A stretch of 64,000 nucleotides of DNA from Stappia sp. BW2 (GTDB lineage Bacteria; Pseudomonadota; Alphaproteobacteria; Rhizobiales; Stappiaceae): positions 1-64,000 of the forward strand of contig NZ_VIRG01000066.1 in assembly GCF_008107695.1 (NCBI RefSeq), written 5' to 3'. The notes below the pieces were generated by a model. That model searched no databases. It was not told where the DNA came from and saw nothing but the letters and a program-made list of their open reading frames with translations. Each line of letters starts with the position of its first letter. Position 1 is the first letter of the stretch. This document shows positions 37,553 through 44,722 of this stretch, one piece after another. The position numbers and the translations under genes are program-made.

Positions 37553-38692
37553 TTACTTACTCGAATTCAACGACACGAAGTAGCCAGGCCGGTAATCGAT
37601 CGGCAGGAAACGGTCGTGCAGTTCCTTGAAGGTGGCATCGGGATCAAGATCGGCAAAGAGATCTGGATGCAACCACTTGGCAATCTGCTGGATCGCCACA
37701 AACTGGTAAGGGTTGTTGTAGAACTGGTGCCAGATGGCGTGCACGTTGTTCTCGCGAACGGCCTTTACACCGGTAAAACCAGGGCGTTTCATCAGCTTTG
37801 CAAGCTTGTCCCCGGTGACCTCCGGATCGGCACCAGGTCCGACGCCAACCCAGTTACCGCCAGGAATATAGAGTTCCCAGTTTGCACCGGTCACGATGAT
37901 ATGGTCCGGATCGGAAGCGATGATCTGCTCCGGATTAACAGTGCCGAAAGTGCCCGGGATGATGTCGGCCGCCAAGTTTACGCCACCGGCCATTTCCACC
38001 ATCTTGCCGAAGTTCCCATCGCCAAAAGACATGCAGCAATCGTCGGAATATCCACCGGCGCGCTCCATGAACACGACGGGTTTCACGAGATCCTTTTGCG
38101 CTGCCAGCTTGTCGGTCACCTTGGCAATTTCCGCCGCCCGGAATTCGATGAATTCCTCAGCCTTTTCCTCCTTGCCGAAGAGCTTGCCGATCAGGCGCAT
38201 GGAAGGCTCGGTGTTTTCCATCGGCTTTTCACGGAAGTCGACGTAAACGACCGGAATACCGACCTTGTTGAGCTTCTCGATATAGCCGCCTTCTTCGGTG
38301 GCCACCTTGGCATCCAGGTTCAGGATGATCACGTCCGGCTCAAGCGCAACTGCCTGCTCCACATCGAAGGTGCCGGTTTTCGTGCCACCGAAGGTCGGCA
38401 GATCGGTCATTTCCGGATATTTTTCGAGATACTGGTGGTAGCCGTCGTTATCCGCCTTCTCGAAATCGTCCCGCCAGCCGACGACACGTTTGAAGGGATC
38501 TTCACTATCCAGTGCCGCCGTGAAATAGATCTGGCGTCCTTCGCCCAGAATGACCTTTTCCACCGGCACTTCGACCTCGACCTTGCGGCCGGTAATATCC
38601 GTCACCGTTACCATGTCACCGGCGAGAGCCGCCACGGGAACAAGAGTTGCCGTCACCAGCAAAGAGACTGCCAAGCCTTTGATTTTGCTCAC
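37553..38692 (-). CDS. Iron-siderophore-type ABC substrate-binding protein
   Basis: A periplasmic binding protein of the FepB/FecB fold, 379 residues, with a Sec signal peptide ending VAALA near residue 24. The mature start (VTVTDITGRKVEVEVPVEKVIL) is the standard opening of this class, and DVIILNLDAKVA and HAIWHQFYNNPYQFVAIQQIAKWLHPD are typical. The start is taken as GTG at 38692, which follows GAGGCGGAT and places the signal peptide at residue 1; the frame stays open to 39034 but that overlaps the divergent methyltransferase. A TGA-N9-TCA iron-box-like site lies 65 bases upstream. Confidence 0.9.
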   Translation of the reverse strand: MSKIKGLAVSLLVTATLVPVAALAGDMVTVTDITGRKVEVEVPVEKVILGEGRQIYFTAALDSEDPFKRVVGWRDDFEKADNDGYHQYLEKYPEMTDLPTFGGTKTGTFDVEQAVALEPDVIILNLDAKVATEEGGYIEKLNKVGIPVVYVDFREKPMENTEPSMRLIGKLFGKEEKAEEFIEFRAAEIAKVTDKLAAQKDLVKPVVFMERAGGYSDDCCMSFGDGNFGKMVEMAGGVNLAADIIPGTFGTVNPEQIIASDPDHIIVTGANWELYIPGGNWVGVGPGADPEVTGDKLAKLMKRPGFTGVKAVRENNVHAIWHQFYNNPYQFVAIQQIAKWLHPDLFADLDPDATFKELHDRFLPIDYRPGYFVSLNSSK

Positions 38693-38756
38693 ATCCGCCT
38701 CGAATTTTCCAGAGGTTATAAGTTGAGTTTTAAATTCTTGTTTTTGGTATTTTTCC

Positions 38757-38771
38757 TGAGTATATGAGTCA
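38757..38771. promoter_or_regulatory. Putative iron-responsive operator (TGA-N9-TCA)
   Basis: TGAGTATATGAGTCA matches the TGA-N9-TCA box recognised by RirA in rhizobia. It is part of a longer near-palindrome (TTC-x-TGA ... TCA-x-GAA, 38753-38774 region). It sits between the iron transporter operon and the divergent methyltransferase, so it could control both. No rirA gene is in the window. Confidence 0.6.
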
Positions 38772-38818
38772 AGAAATATCTTTTGGAATGGTTCCAACCA
38801 ACCGGAGCGGCAGCCCAT

Positions 38819-39616
38819 ATGAGCGACGCGGACACTCTTTCGAATTTCGATTTGCGTGAGGAAATCAAGGAATATTGGGGCATGCGGGCGGAGACGTTCG
38901 ACAGCCAACCCGGCCATGAAATTTTTTCCACCCAAGAGCACACTGCCTGGAAAAACCTGTTCAAAAAGCATCTCGGCCCCGGCAATTCCCGACGTGTTCT
39001 CGATCTTGCCTCTGGAACCGGCGTGATCTCGCACCTGCTTGATGATCTGAACTTCAATGTCACCGGCATGGACTGGGCAGAGCCCATGCTTGCGAAGGCA
39101 CGTGAGAAGGCGAAGACACGCGGACGGGCGATCCGCTTTCTGCTAGGGGATGCCGAACGCACGATGGAACCGTCCGGCAGCTATGACGCGATCACCTGCA
39201 GGCATCTCGTCTGGACGCTGGTTGACCCGGCGTCAGCTTTTGCCGAATGGCACCGGGTGCTGAAACCGGAAGGGCGATTGCTCATTGTCGACGGAGACTT
39301 TGTCAATCCAGGTTGGTTCGCAAGACTTCTCGCCACCGTGTCGAAAACTAGAGCGCTTTTCGGCAACCAACCTGAAGCGGAAGCAAAGCCGGCCAGCATG
39401 ATGGAAACCCATCGCAACATCTTGTCGCGCGTTCATTTTTCAAACGGAGCAAAAGCGGAAGCAGTGGTGGACCTGCTGCGGGACGCAGGCTTCAGACAGA
39501 TTGTCGTCGACACAGATCTCAAGGCCGTTCACAGGGCCCAACGGCGTCACCTCCCCTTCTTCAAGGGATTGGAGAGAGCCACTCAGCACCGCTACGCGAT
39601 CTGCGCGCTGAAATGA
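38819..39616 (+). CDS. Class I SAM-dependent methyltransferase
   Basis: A 265-residue methyltransferase with motif I VLDLASGTGVIS near residue 61, acidic post-I MDWAEPM and the later HRVLKPEGRLLIVDGD. The substrate is unknown. The ATG at 38819 follows GGAGCGGCAG; the frame extends 12 codons upstream to a TTG, which is less likely. It diverges from the iron ABC operon across a 126-base gap holding the iron-box-like site, which suggests a link to metallophore modification or iron stress, but this is only context. Confidence 0.85.
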   Translation: MSDADTLSNFDLREEIKEYWGMRAETFDSQPGHEIFSTQEHTAWKNLFKKHLGPGNSRRVLDLASGTGVISHLLDDLNFNVTGMDWAEPMLAKAREKAKTRGRAIRFLLGDAERTMEPSGSYDAITCRHLVWTLVDPASAFAEWHRVLKPEGRLLIVDGDFVNPGWFARLLATVSKTRALFGNQPEAEAKPASMMETHRNILSRVHFSNGAKAEAVVDLLRDAGFRQIVVDTDLKAVHRAQRRHLPFFKGLERATQHRYAICALK

Positions 39617-39801
39617 CACGCCTTAAGCATGGAGATTGCTCGACGGGTTAAAGAAAACAACCAATAATTTCAACCTGTGATGTATAAATAAGCTTCTAAA
39701 TAACCCGCACCTGCAAATGTAAAAAAGGATATCTATTCTTCACCCTGCGTTAATCGGACATCAATTAGGATTTATTACGTCACAATAATCGAGTATTCGT
39801 C

Positions 39802-40911
39802 ATGCATGCTGGCTGCGCTGTTTTCAAGTTCTCCTTCAACAGCCGGTTGGCCGGACGCAACTCCTTGAACATTTTCGTTTCAGCGTTACTCCTGACGCTG
39901 CTGCTTGTTCCCCTGTCCGGCGGACTGTCTAAAGCGGCTGCCGCCGAATGGCTGATCACACGTCTTTCCGGAACAGTCTACCTCGTCGCACCTGGCATTC
40001 AGGCGCATCGGGCCCGCAAGGGCATGGCCCTGAACAAGGGATATACGATTGCGACCCGAAAGGGTGCACGCGTCGTCCTGCAACGAGGCCACGATTCCAT
40101 CACCGTTGGCCCCAACACGGAATTTGCACTGTCTCAATATCGTAGTAACGACACTCAGACCACGCTCCTGCAGCGAAAAGGCACGATCGAAGTCGATGTC
40201 GAGAAGCGCGGCATTCCGTTTTTCAAGGTTGAAACGCCCTATCTTGCGGCCGTCGTAAAAGGAACGCGGTTCACTGTAAGGGTTCGGAACAAGGAAAGTC
40301 AGGTGACGGTCAGTCGCGGGGTTGTGGGTGTCCAGGACCTTGAAACGGGACAACGAAGCGACCTGCGATCCGGACAAAGCGTTCGCAGCGCCCCTGATAA
40401 GTACACCGGCCTGAAATCCGTCGGCAAGACACGCGCCGCTATCCAGCCAGGCAAACCGGGCAAACCTTCTTTCGGCAAAATCCAGACAAGCCCTTCCCCT
40501 GCCGGGCAGACCCCCCGGCGCAGCATCTTCGGCGGGCTTAACAATCTGTCGAATGACAATGGCAACGGCGGTTCTTCCGGCCACTCCGACAATCATGAAT
40601 CACATGGAAATTCCGCCGGAAACTCAGGCGGCAACCACGGTTCGAGTTCTGGCAACTCTTCTGGCAATTCTTCTGGTAACTCTTCTGGCAATTCCGGTTC
40701 TGGCGGCTCTTCCCACGGAGGTAGCGCAAGCGCAGGTGCCTCGTCTGGCGGAGCGAGCGCCGGCGCTTCGGCCGGGGGAGCCAACGCCGGAGCTTCCGCA
40801 GGAAGTGGCGGCGCAAGTGCCAATGCCTCGGCAGGCGGAGTAAACGCAGGGGCTTCTGTCGGTGGTGGCGGTGTCAGCGCAAACGTTGGCGGCGTCTCTG
40901 TCGGACGCTAA
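39802..40911 (+). CDS. Secreted FecR-domain protein with Gly/Ser/Ala-rich repeat tail
   Basis: A 369-residue protein. A long signal peptide or anchor (NIFVSALLLTLLLVPL, residues about 23-38) ends near AAAA. A FecR-type beta domain follows (about 48-190): WLITRLSGTVYL, GYTIATRKGARVVLQRG, GTIEVDVEKRG, FKVETPYLAAVVKGTRFTV, quoted in parts. After a basic linker comes a tail of about 110 residues made of SGNS units and then AGASAGG/ANAGAS units, with no aromatic residues. Stand-alone FecR-fold proteins are often structural or peptidoglycan-linked rather than anti-sigma; no fecI or TonB receptor is near. The preceding 185 bases are unusually AT-rich. Confidence 0.8.
   Translation: MHAGCAVFKFSFNSRLAGRNSLNIFVSALLLTLLLVPLSGGLSKAAAAEWLITRLSGTVYLVAPGIQAHRARKGMALNKGYTIATRKGARVVLQRGHDSITVGPNTEFALSQYRSNDTQTTLLQRKGTIEVDVEKRGIPFFKVETPYLAAVVKGTRFTVRVRNKESQVTVSRGVVGVQDLETGQRSDLRSGQSVRSAPDKYTGLKSVGKTRAAIQPGKPGKPSFGKIQTSPSPAGQTPRRSIFGGLNNLSNDNGNGGSSGHSDNHESHGNSAGNSGGNHGSSSGNSSGNSSGNSSGNSGSGGSSHGGSASAGASSGGASAGASAGGANAGASAGSGGASANASAGGVNAGASVGGGGVSANVGGVSVGR
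40648..40695 (+). repeat. Four 12-bp tandem repeats encoding SGNS
   Basis: Four near-identical 12-base units (TCTGGCAACTCT with third-position changes) run in frame within the FecR-domain gene, a coding microrepeat that can change copy number by slippage. Confidence 0.85.
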
Positions 40912-41351
40912 TTTGAATTCCGGTTTCTGATTTTAGCCTTATCAGGATGGAAGAGACGACGCAGGCGGTGACCCCGTCGATGCCTCGGTGATGATTTACG
41001 GCTCCGTCTGCTTGATCGTCAAAGTCGACCATTTCGCCGGCATCTACCTAAAGACCGCCACATCACCGCAACCTGCGTCCCCGGGGCCAGAACCGTCTTC
41101 GCCATTCCGGGTTTCATGAAATTCCTGAAGACCGCAGGCCCGGCGCCAATCCCGGTGACTGGAAAATCACCCTATCGGTGGTGCCGCTGCGCGGCAGGCA
41201 CTCAAAAAACAGATGCATCCCGCGATTATTTGATCGCGGGATGCCAATGATCACAGCAACCATACCTCTAGCCGCCTCAAGTACAGACGCTTCAGTTGGC
41301 ACGTCTCGCTCAGGCTCAACTGACGTGGATGCCGGTCACTTTCGGTCTACG
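40912..41351. other. 440-base gap between the FecR-domain and Asp-rich genes
   Basis: Apart from the hairpin at 41215-41244 I see no supported gene. Short frames on both strands lack ribosome sites and have no recognisable homology. It could contain a decayed gene, but I cannot identify one. Confidence 0.5.
41215..41244 (-). terminator. Perfect 12-bp hairpin, likely terminator for the Asp-rich gene
   Basis: GCATCCCGCGAT/ATCGCGGGATGC with a 6-base loop. Read on the minus strand it is followed, after five bases, by TTTTTT. It lies about 110 bases past the end of the Asp-rich gene. Confidence 0.6.
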
Positions 41352-41747
41352 TCAATCATCGTCCCGGCCGTTGTCATCATCATTGCCGTTATCGTCTCCA
41401 CGGCCGTGGTCATCGTTGTGGCCATTGTCGTGGTTACTGTTATGGCCATTGTCGTCGCCACGACCGTTGTCATGGTCGCCGCCGTGGTCATCATTTCCGC
41501 TACGCCCGTTGTCGTCATCGCCCCGCCGGCCGTGGTCGTCATCCCTATGCCCCCGGTCATCATTGTAGGACGCAGACCTGGTTTCTCCGTTCCCGCCTCT
41601 CCTGTCGTCATTCCGGGTATTCCCGGCACTGGAACCAGAAAAGTCGCCAGATATCAGCTTATGCAAAAAGCCATTGTCCTCCGACATGGCAGCTGAGGAT
41701 CCGCAGAACAGCAACACACTTGCCAACACCACATGCACTCGTTTCAT
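41352..41747 (-). CDS. Secreted Asp/His/Gly/Asn-rich low-complexity protein
   Basis: A 131-residue protein with a signal peptide (MKRVHVVLASVLLFCGSSAA). The mature C-terminal two-thirds is built of short units such as DNGH, DDHGRGDD and NHDNGHND with almost no hydrophobic residues. Such a chain may bind divalent metal ions or stay disordered; no named family is recognised. The ATG at 41747 was preferred to the one two codons earlier because AAGGAGA then has normal spacing. The repeats create long open frames in other registers, but only this one has a signal peptide and ribosome site. It is divergent from the membrane HTH gene. Confidence 0.7.
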   Translation of the reverse strand: MKRVHVVLASVLLFCGSSAAMSEDNGFLHKLISGDFSGSSAGNTRNDDRRGGNGETRSASYNDDRGHRDDDHGRRGDDDNGRSGNDDHGGDHDNGRGDDNGHNSNHDNGHNDDHGRGDDNGNDDDNGRDDD

Positions 41748-42110
41748 TTCCATTCTCCTTGCACTTTTCCACCCCAATGTCCCTGCGACCCCGACAGTCC
41801 TTTGGACGGGGTCCCAACATCACGCTTGAGAGCCGACCACGCTGCATTCTGGAGCGACGCTTTTCCGCCAAACTGACCTGCGCCCTCAGAACGAAAGCAA
41901 AAGTTGACCCTTATCTATATTTTTACTTACGTATTTTCACATATTTGCAGAATTTCATTGAACTCCCTTCTTAATTTCAGCAATCAACCGAACCGTGATC
42001 TGCAAATACGTTCTCCCAACAGCCTTTTTCTGCTAAATTTGTCTATAAGCAGATGCTTATCGAGCGCAAAACACTACGTTTTTCATTTTTGGAGACAGAC
42101 AATTCTTCAG
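41748..42110. other. 363-base AT-rich divergent regulatory region
   Basis: It separates the Asp-rich gene from the membrane HTH regulator. It includes a bulged GACCCC/GGGGTC stem near 41786-41813 in the Asp-rich gene leader, a markedly AT-rich block from about 41900 to 42090, and the palindrome at 42045-42060. No supported gene. Confidence 0.55.
42045..42060. promoter_or_regulatory. Palindrome ATAAGC-AGAT-GCTTAT upstream of the HTH gene
   Basis: Perfect 6-bp arms with a 4-bp spacer, 50 bases upstream of the HTH start codon, in AT-rich DNA. A candidate operator for autoregulation or for control of the divergent Asp-rich gene. Confidence 0.45.
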
Positions 42111-42650
42111 ATGCGGACTTTACCGGGTCACCCGTTCTCATCGCTGAGGTTGACGACGCTGTTGGCAGTCGTCCTGCTGCAAGCTGCGAGCGCGATCTTT
42201 TTTATCGGCGACTTCTTCTGGGAAATTCACTTGTCCGGCTTGGTAAGCCATACCTCGTTCGAAGGTCTTGCAACCCTTGGGCTTGTTTCCGGTGTCTTGT
42301 TCGGTGTCGCTGAAATGGCGCGCATTCAACGCTCGGCGAGGATGGCCGAGAATTCGCTCAAGATCGCGGCAAATGCATTTGGCGAAATGATCACGGAGCG
42401 CTTCGAGACCTGGTCCCTGTCAGCGTCCGAAAGAGATGTCGCGCTGCTGACCATCAAGGGCTTCGACGTAGAGGAAATTGCGCGGCTCCGAAAAACGGCC
42501 ACAAGCACGGTGAGAGCACAGCAGGCAAGCATCTATGCAAAATCACAGACGCACAACAGGGGACATTTCGTGTCGTCCTTCATTGACGCCCTCGTCGAGA
42601 CGCCGGTAATCGCGTCCGGCACAAGTGACCAGGGCAAGCAGGACACCTGA
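42111..42650 (+). CDS. Membrane-anchored LuxR-type helix-turn-helix regulator
   Basis: A 179-residue protein with two predicted membrane helices (LTTLLAVVLLQAASAIFFIG at residues about 14-33 and FEGLATLGLVSGVLFGVAEM at about 50-69) and a C-terminal LuxR/GerE-like domain from about residue 105: LSASERDVALLTIKGFDVEEIA then TSTVRAQQASIYAKS. No receiver or ligand domain is present. Similar two-helix HTH proteins occur in marine alphaproteobacteria, with unknown signals. The ATG at 42111 begins just before the first helix; GGAGA lies rather far upstream (about 15 bases), and a longer frame to 41904 is AT-rich and unlikely. Confidence 0.75.
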   Translation: MRTLPGHPFSSLRLTTLLAVVLLQAASAIFFIGDFFWEIHLSGLVSHTSFEGLATLGLVSGVLFGVAEMARIQRSARMAENSLKIAANAFGEMITERFETWSLSASERDVALLTIKGFDVEEIARLRKTATSTVRAQQASIYAKSQTHNRGHFVSSFIDALVETPVIASGTSDQGKQDT

Positions 42651-42667
42651 GCCGAAGGGCAAAGGTG

Positions 42668-43402
42668 TCAGCCCCGCAACGCCTCGTTCAACGACGTGCC
42701 GCCCGCCGGCTTCTCTTTCAGGTCCAGGCCTGAATGCAGATCGACGATATGACTTTTCTGGATCTTTTCCGCTGCTGCGCCATCGTGCTTTTCGAAGGCG
42801 TTCATCAGGGCATGATGCGAATGACTTTCGCAGGCTGTATCCGACCGTTTCCAGTAGAGCGCGATGATCAGCGAGGACCGGGAGATCAAGGAACGGATCA
42901 TGCCGGCAAAAACCCGGTGATCGGCGATGTCGGCTATTTCCGTATGGAAGTTTCCGGACAGAAATAGCGCCTTGCCCATATCGCCCGAATGAAGCGCGGC
43001 ATGCTCAGCGTCCAGATGTGCGTGTAGCTGCGCCAACTGCCGGTCCGTGATTACGTCTGCCGCCAGGCGCGCCACCGCTGGTTCTATCAATGCGCGCGCC
43101 TGAAACACCTCATGTGCCTCGCGGATCGACGGTTTTGCAACGAAGGCACCACGGTTCTTTTCCATGGCAACCAGTCCGGAGTGGGCAAGCGCCTGAAGCG
43201 AAGCACGCACAACGGTGCGGCTGGCGCCGTAGATTTCGCCAACCTCGTCTTCCGACAGTTTCAACCCTGGCGTCAGCTTGTGTTCCAGAATGGCGGTTTG
43301 AAGCTTGAAGCAGATATCAAGTGCCCGGCCCTGCGGCAGGGCAAAGACTTCATGCAGCTTGCTGCGTTGATCGAGTTCGGCAGAGGTCACAGGTTTGGTC
43401 AT
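42668..43402 (-). CDS. GntR-family (FCD) regulator
   Basis: A 244-residue regulator with an N-terminal winged helix (LSEDEVGEIYGASRTVVRASLQALAHSGLV near residues 49-78, quoted in part) and an all-helical FCD ligand domain with likely metal-binding His residues (GNFHTEIADIADHRVF and ESHSHHALMNAF). It diverges from the ABC-racemase operon and probably controls it; a GTATAC-centred palindrome lies in the gap. Confidence 0.88.
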   Translation of the reverse strand: MTKPVTSAELDQRSKLHEVFALPQGRALDICFKLQTAILEHKLTPGLKLSEDEVGEIYGASRTVVRASLQALAHSGLVAMEKNRGAFVAKPSIREAHEVFQARALIEPAVARLAADVITDRQLAQLHAHLDAEHAALHSGDMGKALFLSGNFHTEIADIADHRVFAGMIRSLISRSSLIIALYWKRSDTACESHSHHALMNAFEKHDGAAAEKIQKSHIVDLHSGLDLKEKPAGGTSLNEALRG

Positions 43403-43479
43403 TTTTTTCTTGAAGTGCCCAATTGGGGGTTGAGCGATGTTCCGATCTTACTCCTGGCCGCAGAAACCGGCAATCTTGG

Positions 43480-43491
43480 ATCGTATACAAT
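43480..43491. promoter_or_regulatory. Putative GntR operator ATCGTATACAAT
   Basis: A 12-bp palindrome with one mismatch, centred on GTATAC, a core shared by many GntR-family sites. It lies 78 bases upstream of the GntR start and 114 bases upstream of the sigma-54-type promoter. Confidence 0.5.
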
Positions 43492-43604
43492 TTTTACTCA
43501 CATCGTATTTAATCTGCCGAAATACTGTGCACTTTCGGCGAAGAGATTCCATCCACTTTTGCATCATCTGCTGAAAACCCAAGATATTCTGCCGATTTTT
43601 CGCG

Positions 43605-43621
43605 TTGGCACAGCACTTGCT
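43605..43621 (+). promoter_or_regulatory. Sigma-54 (RpoN) -24/-12 promoter
   Basis: TTGGCACAGCACTTGCT fits the RpoN consensus (YTGGCAC-N5-TTGCW) with the invariant GG and GC at correct spacing. It is 43 bases upstream of the ABC ATPase start and correctly oriented. Such a promoter needs an enhancer-binding protein such as NtrC; I could not find a full NtrC site. Confidence 0.8.
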
Positions 43622-43664
43622 TTTTCTGGACCCGAAAACAGTTTTCTGAAGGAGACGTCCAGCC

Positions 43665-44657
43665 ATGGCGAAGTCCCTGGACCTTGAACTGGCAGCCACC
43701 ACCAAGATCTACGGCGAGACCATCGCGGTCGACGCGATCAATCACAAGTTCGCCGCCGGCACCTATTCCTGCCTTCTCGGCCCATCCGGCTGCGGCAAGT
43801 CCTCAACCCTGCGAATGATCGCGGGCCACGAAAGCGTCTCGACCGGCGATATCGTGCTGGGAGGCACCAACATCACCGATCTTCCACCCGCGCGGCGCGG
43901 CACGGCAATGATGTTCCAGAACTACGCGCTGTTTCCGCATCTTTCGGTCATCGATAACGTCGCCTTTTCCCAGAAGATGAAGGGTGTCGAAAAGCCGGTC
44001 CGTCTGAAGAAGGCCCGTCAGTTGCTGGAGCTGGTCGACATGGCCACCTACGCTGATCGGCTGCCCTCGCAACTCTCGGGCGGTCAGCAGCAGCGTGTCG
44101 CCCTGGCCCGCGCCCTGATCACCGAACCTTCCGTGCTTCTGCTTGACGAGCCGTTGTCGGCGCTTGATCCGTTCCTGCGCATCAAGATGCGTCTTGAACT
44201 GAAGAAACTACAGCGCGAGCTCGGCATTTCCTTCATTCACGTCACGCACAGCCAGGACGAAGCCCTGGCACTTGCCGACGACATCATCGTCATGAATGGC
44301 GGCAAGATCGAGCAGGCCGGCAGCCCCCGCGATGTCTTCAACACGCCAGCGACGGAGTTCGTCGCCCGCTTCATTGGTGGCCACAACGTGCTGCAGCAGA
44401 AAGGATCGTCGGTCGCGCTGAGGGCGGACCGGCTGAAAGTCAGGAAAGCTGCCGGTGAAGACGGCGCCGTGCTGACGGCCTTCGTCAAGGATGTCGAATA
44501 CCTCGGCTCAACCGTCAACCTGGCCCTCGATGCGGGCGGTGCAGGCGACCTGACGGCCGCCCTTACCGACGACGCCTTCTTTCAGGACCCGATCGAAATT
44601 GGTGCAACCGTCTTCCTGACATGGAAGCCGGAGGACGCACATCAACTGGCAGCCTGA
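43665..44657 (+). CDS. ABC transporter ATP-binding protein (PotA type)
   Basis: A 330-residue ATPase of the spermidine/putrescine class. Walker A GPSGCGKSST, signature LSGGQQQRVALARAL, Walker B VLLLDEPLSALD, switch region HVTHSQDEALALAD, then a C-terminal TOBE-like domain from about residue 245. The ATG follows AAGGAGACGTCC. First gene of the operon that continues with binding protein, two permeases and a racemase. Confidence 0.92.
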   Translation: MAKSLDLELAATTKIYGETIAVDAINHKFAAGTYSCLLGPSGCGKSSTLRMIAGHESVSTGDIVLGGTNITDLPPARRGTAMMFQNYALFPHLSVIDNVAFSQKMKGVEKPVRLKKARQLLELVDMATYADRLPSQLSGGQQQRVALARALITEPSVLLLDEPLSALDPFLRIKMRLELKKLQRELGISFIHVTHSQDEALALADDIIVMNGGKIEQAGSPRDVFNTPATEFVARFIGGHNVLQQKGSSVALRADRLKVRKAAGEDGAVLTAFVKDVEYLGSTVNLALDAGGAGDLTAALTDDAFFQDPIEIGATVFLTWKPEDAHQLAA

Positions 44658-44722
44658 CGGTTGCCGATGCAAGGCCTTCTCCCGAGGCCAAACAAACTCC
44701 AGAGGGGAACAGGAGTAAGAAG

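Noticed and set aside
39802..40911. FecR anti-sigma factor of an iron-citrate signalling system
   Set aside because: There is no FecI-type sigma factor or TonB receptor, and the protein has an N-terminal signal and a long low-complexity tail rather than an anti-sigma layout.
41336..41629. A Met/Thr-rich minus-strand frame overlapping the Asp-rich gene
   Set aside because: Same repeat DNA in a shifted register; no start signal and unnatural composition.
41178..41696. A plus-strand frame encoding a long Val/Ile-rich, membrane-like stretch
   Set aside because: It is the antisense reading of the Asp/His/Gly-rich repeats (GAC and GAT codons read back as GTC and ATC). The minus-strand frame has the signal peptide and ribosome site.
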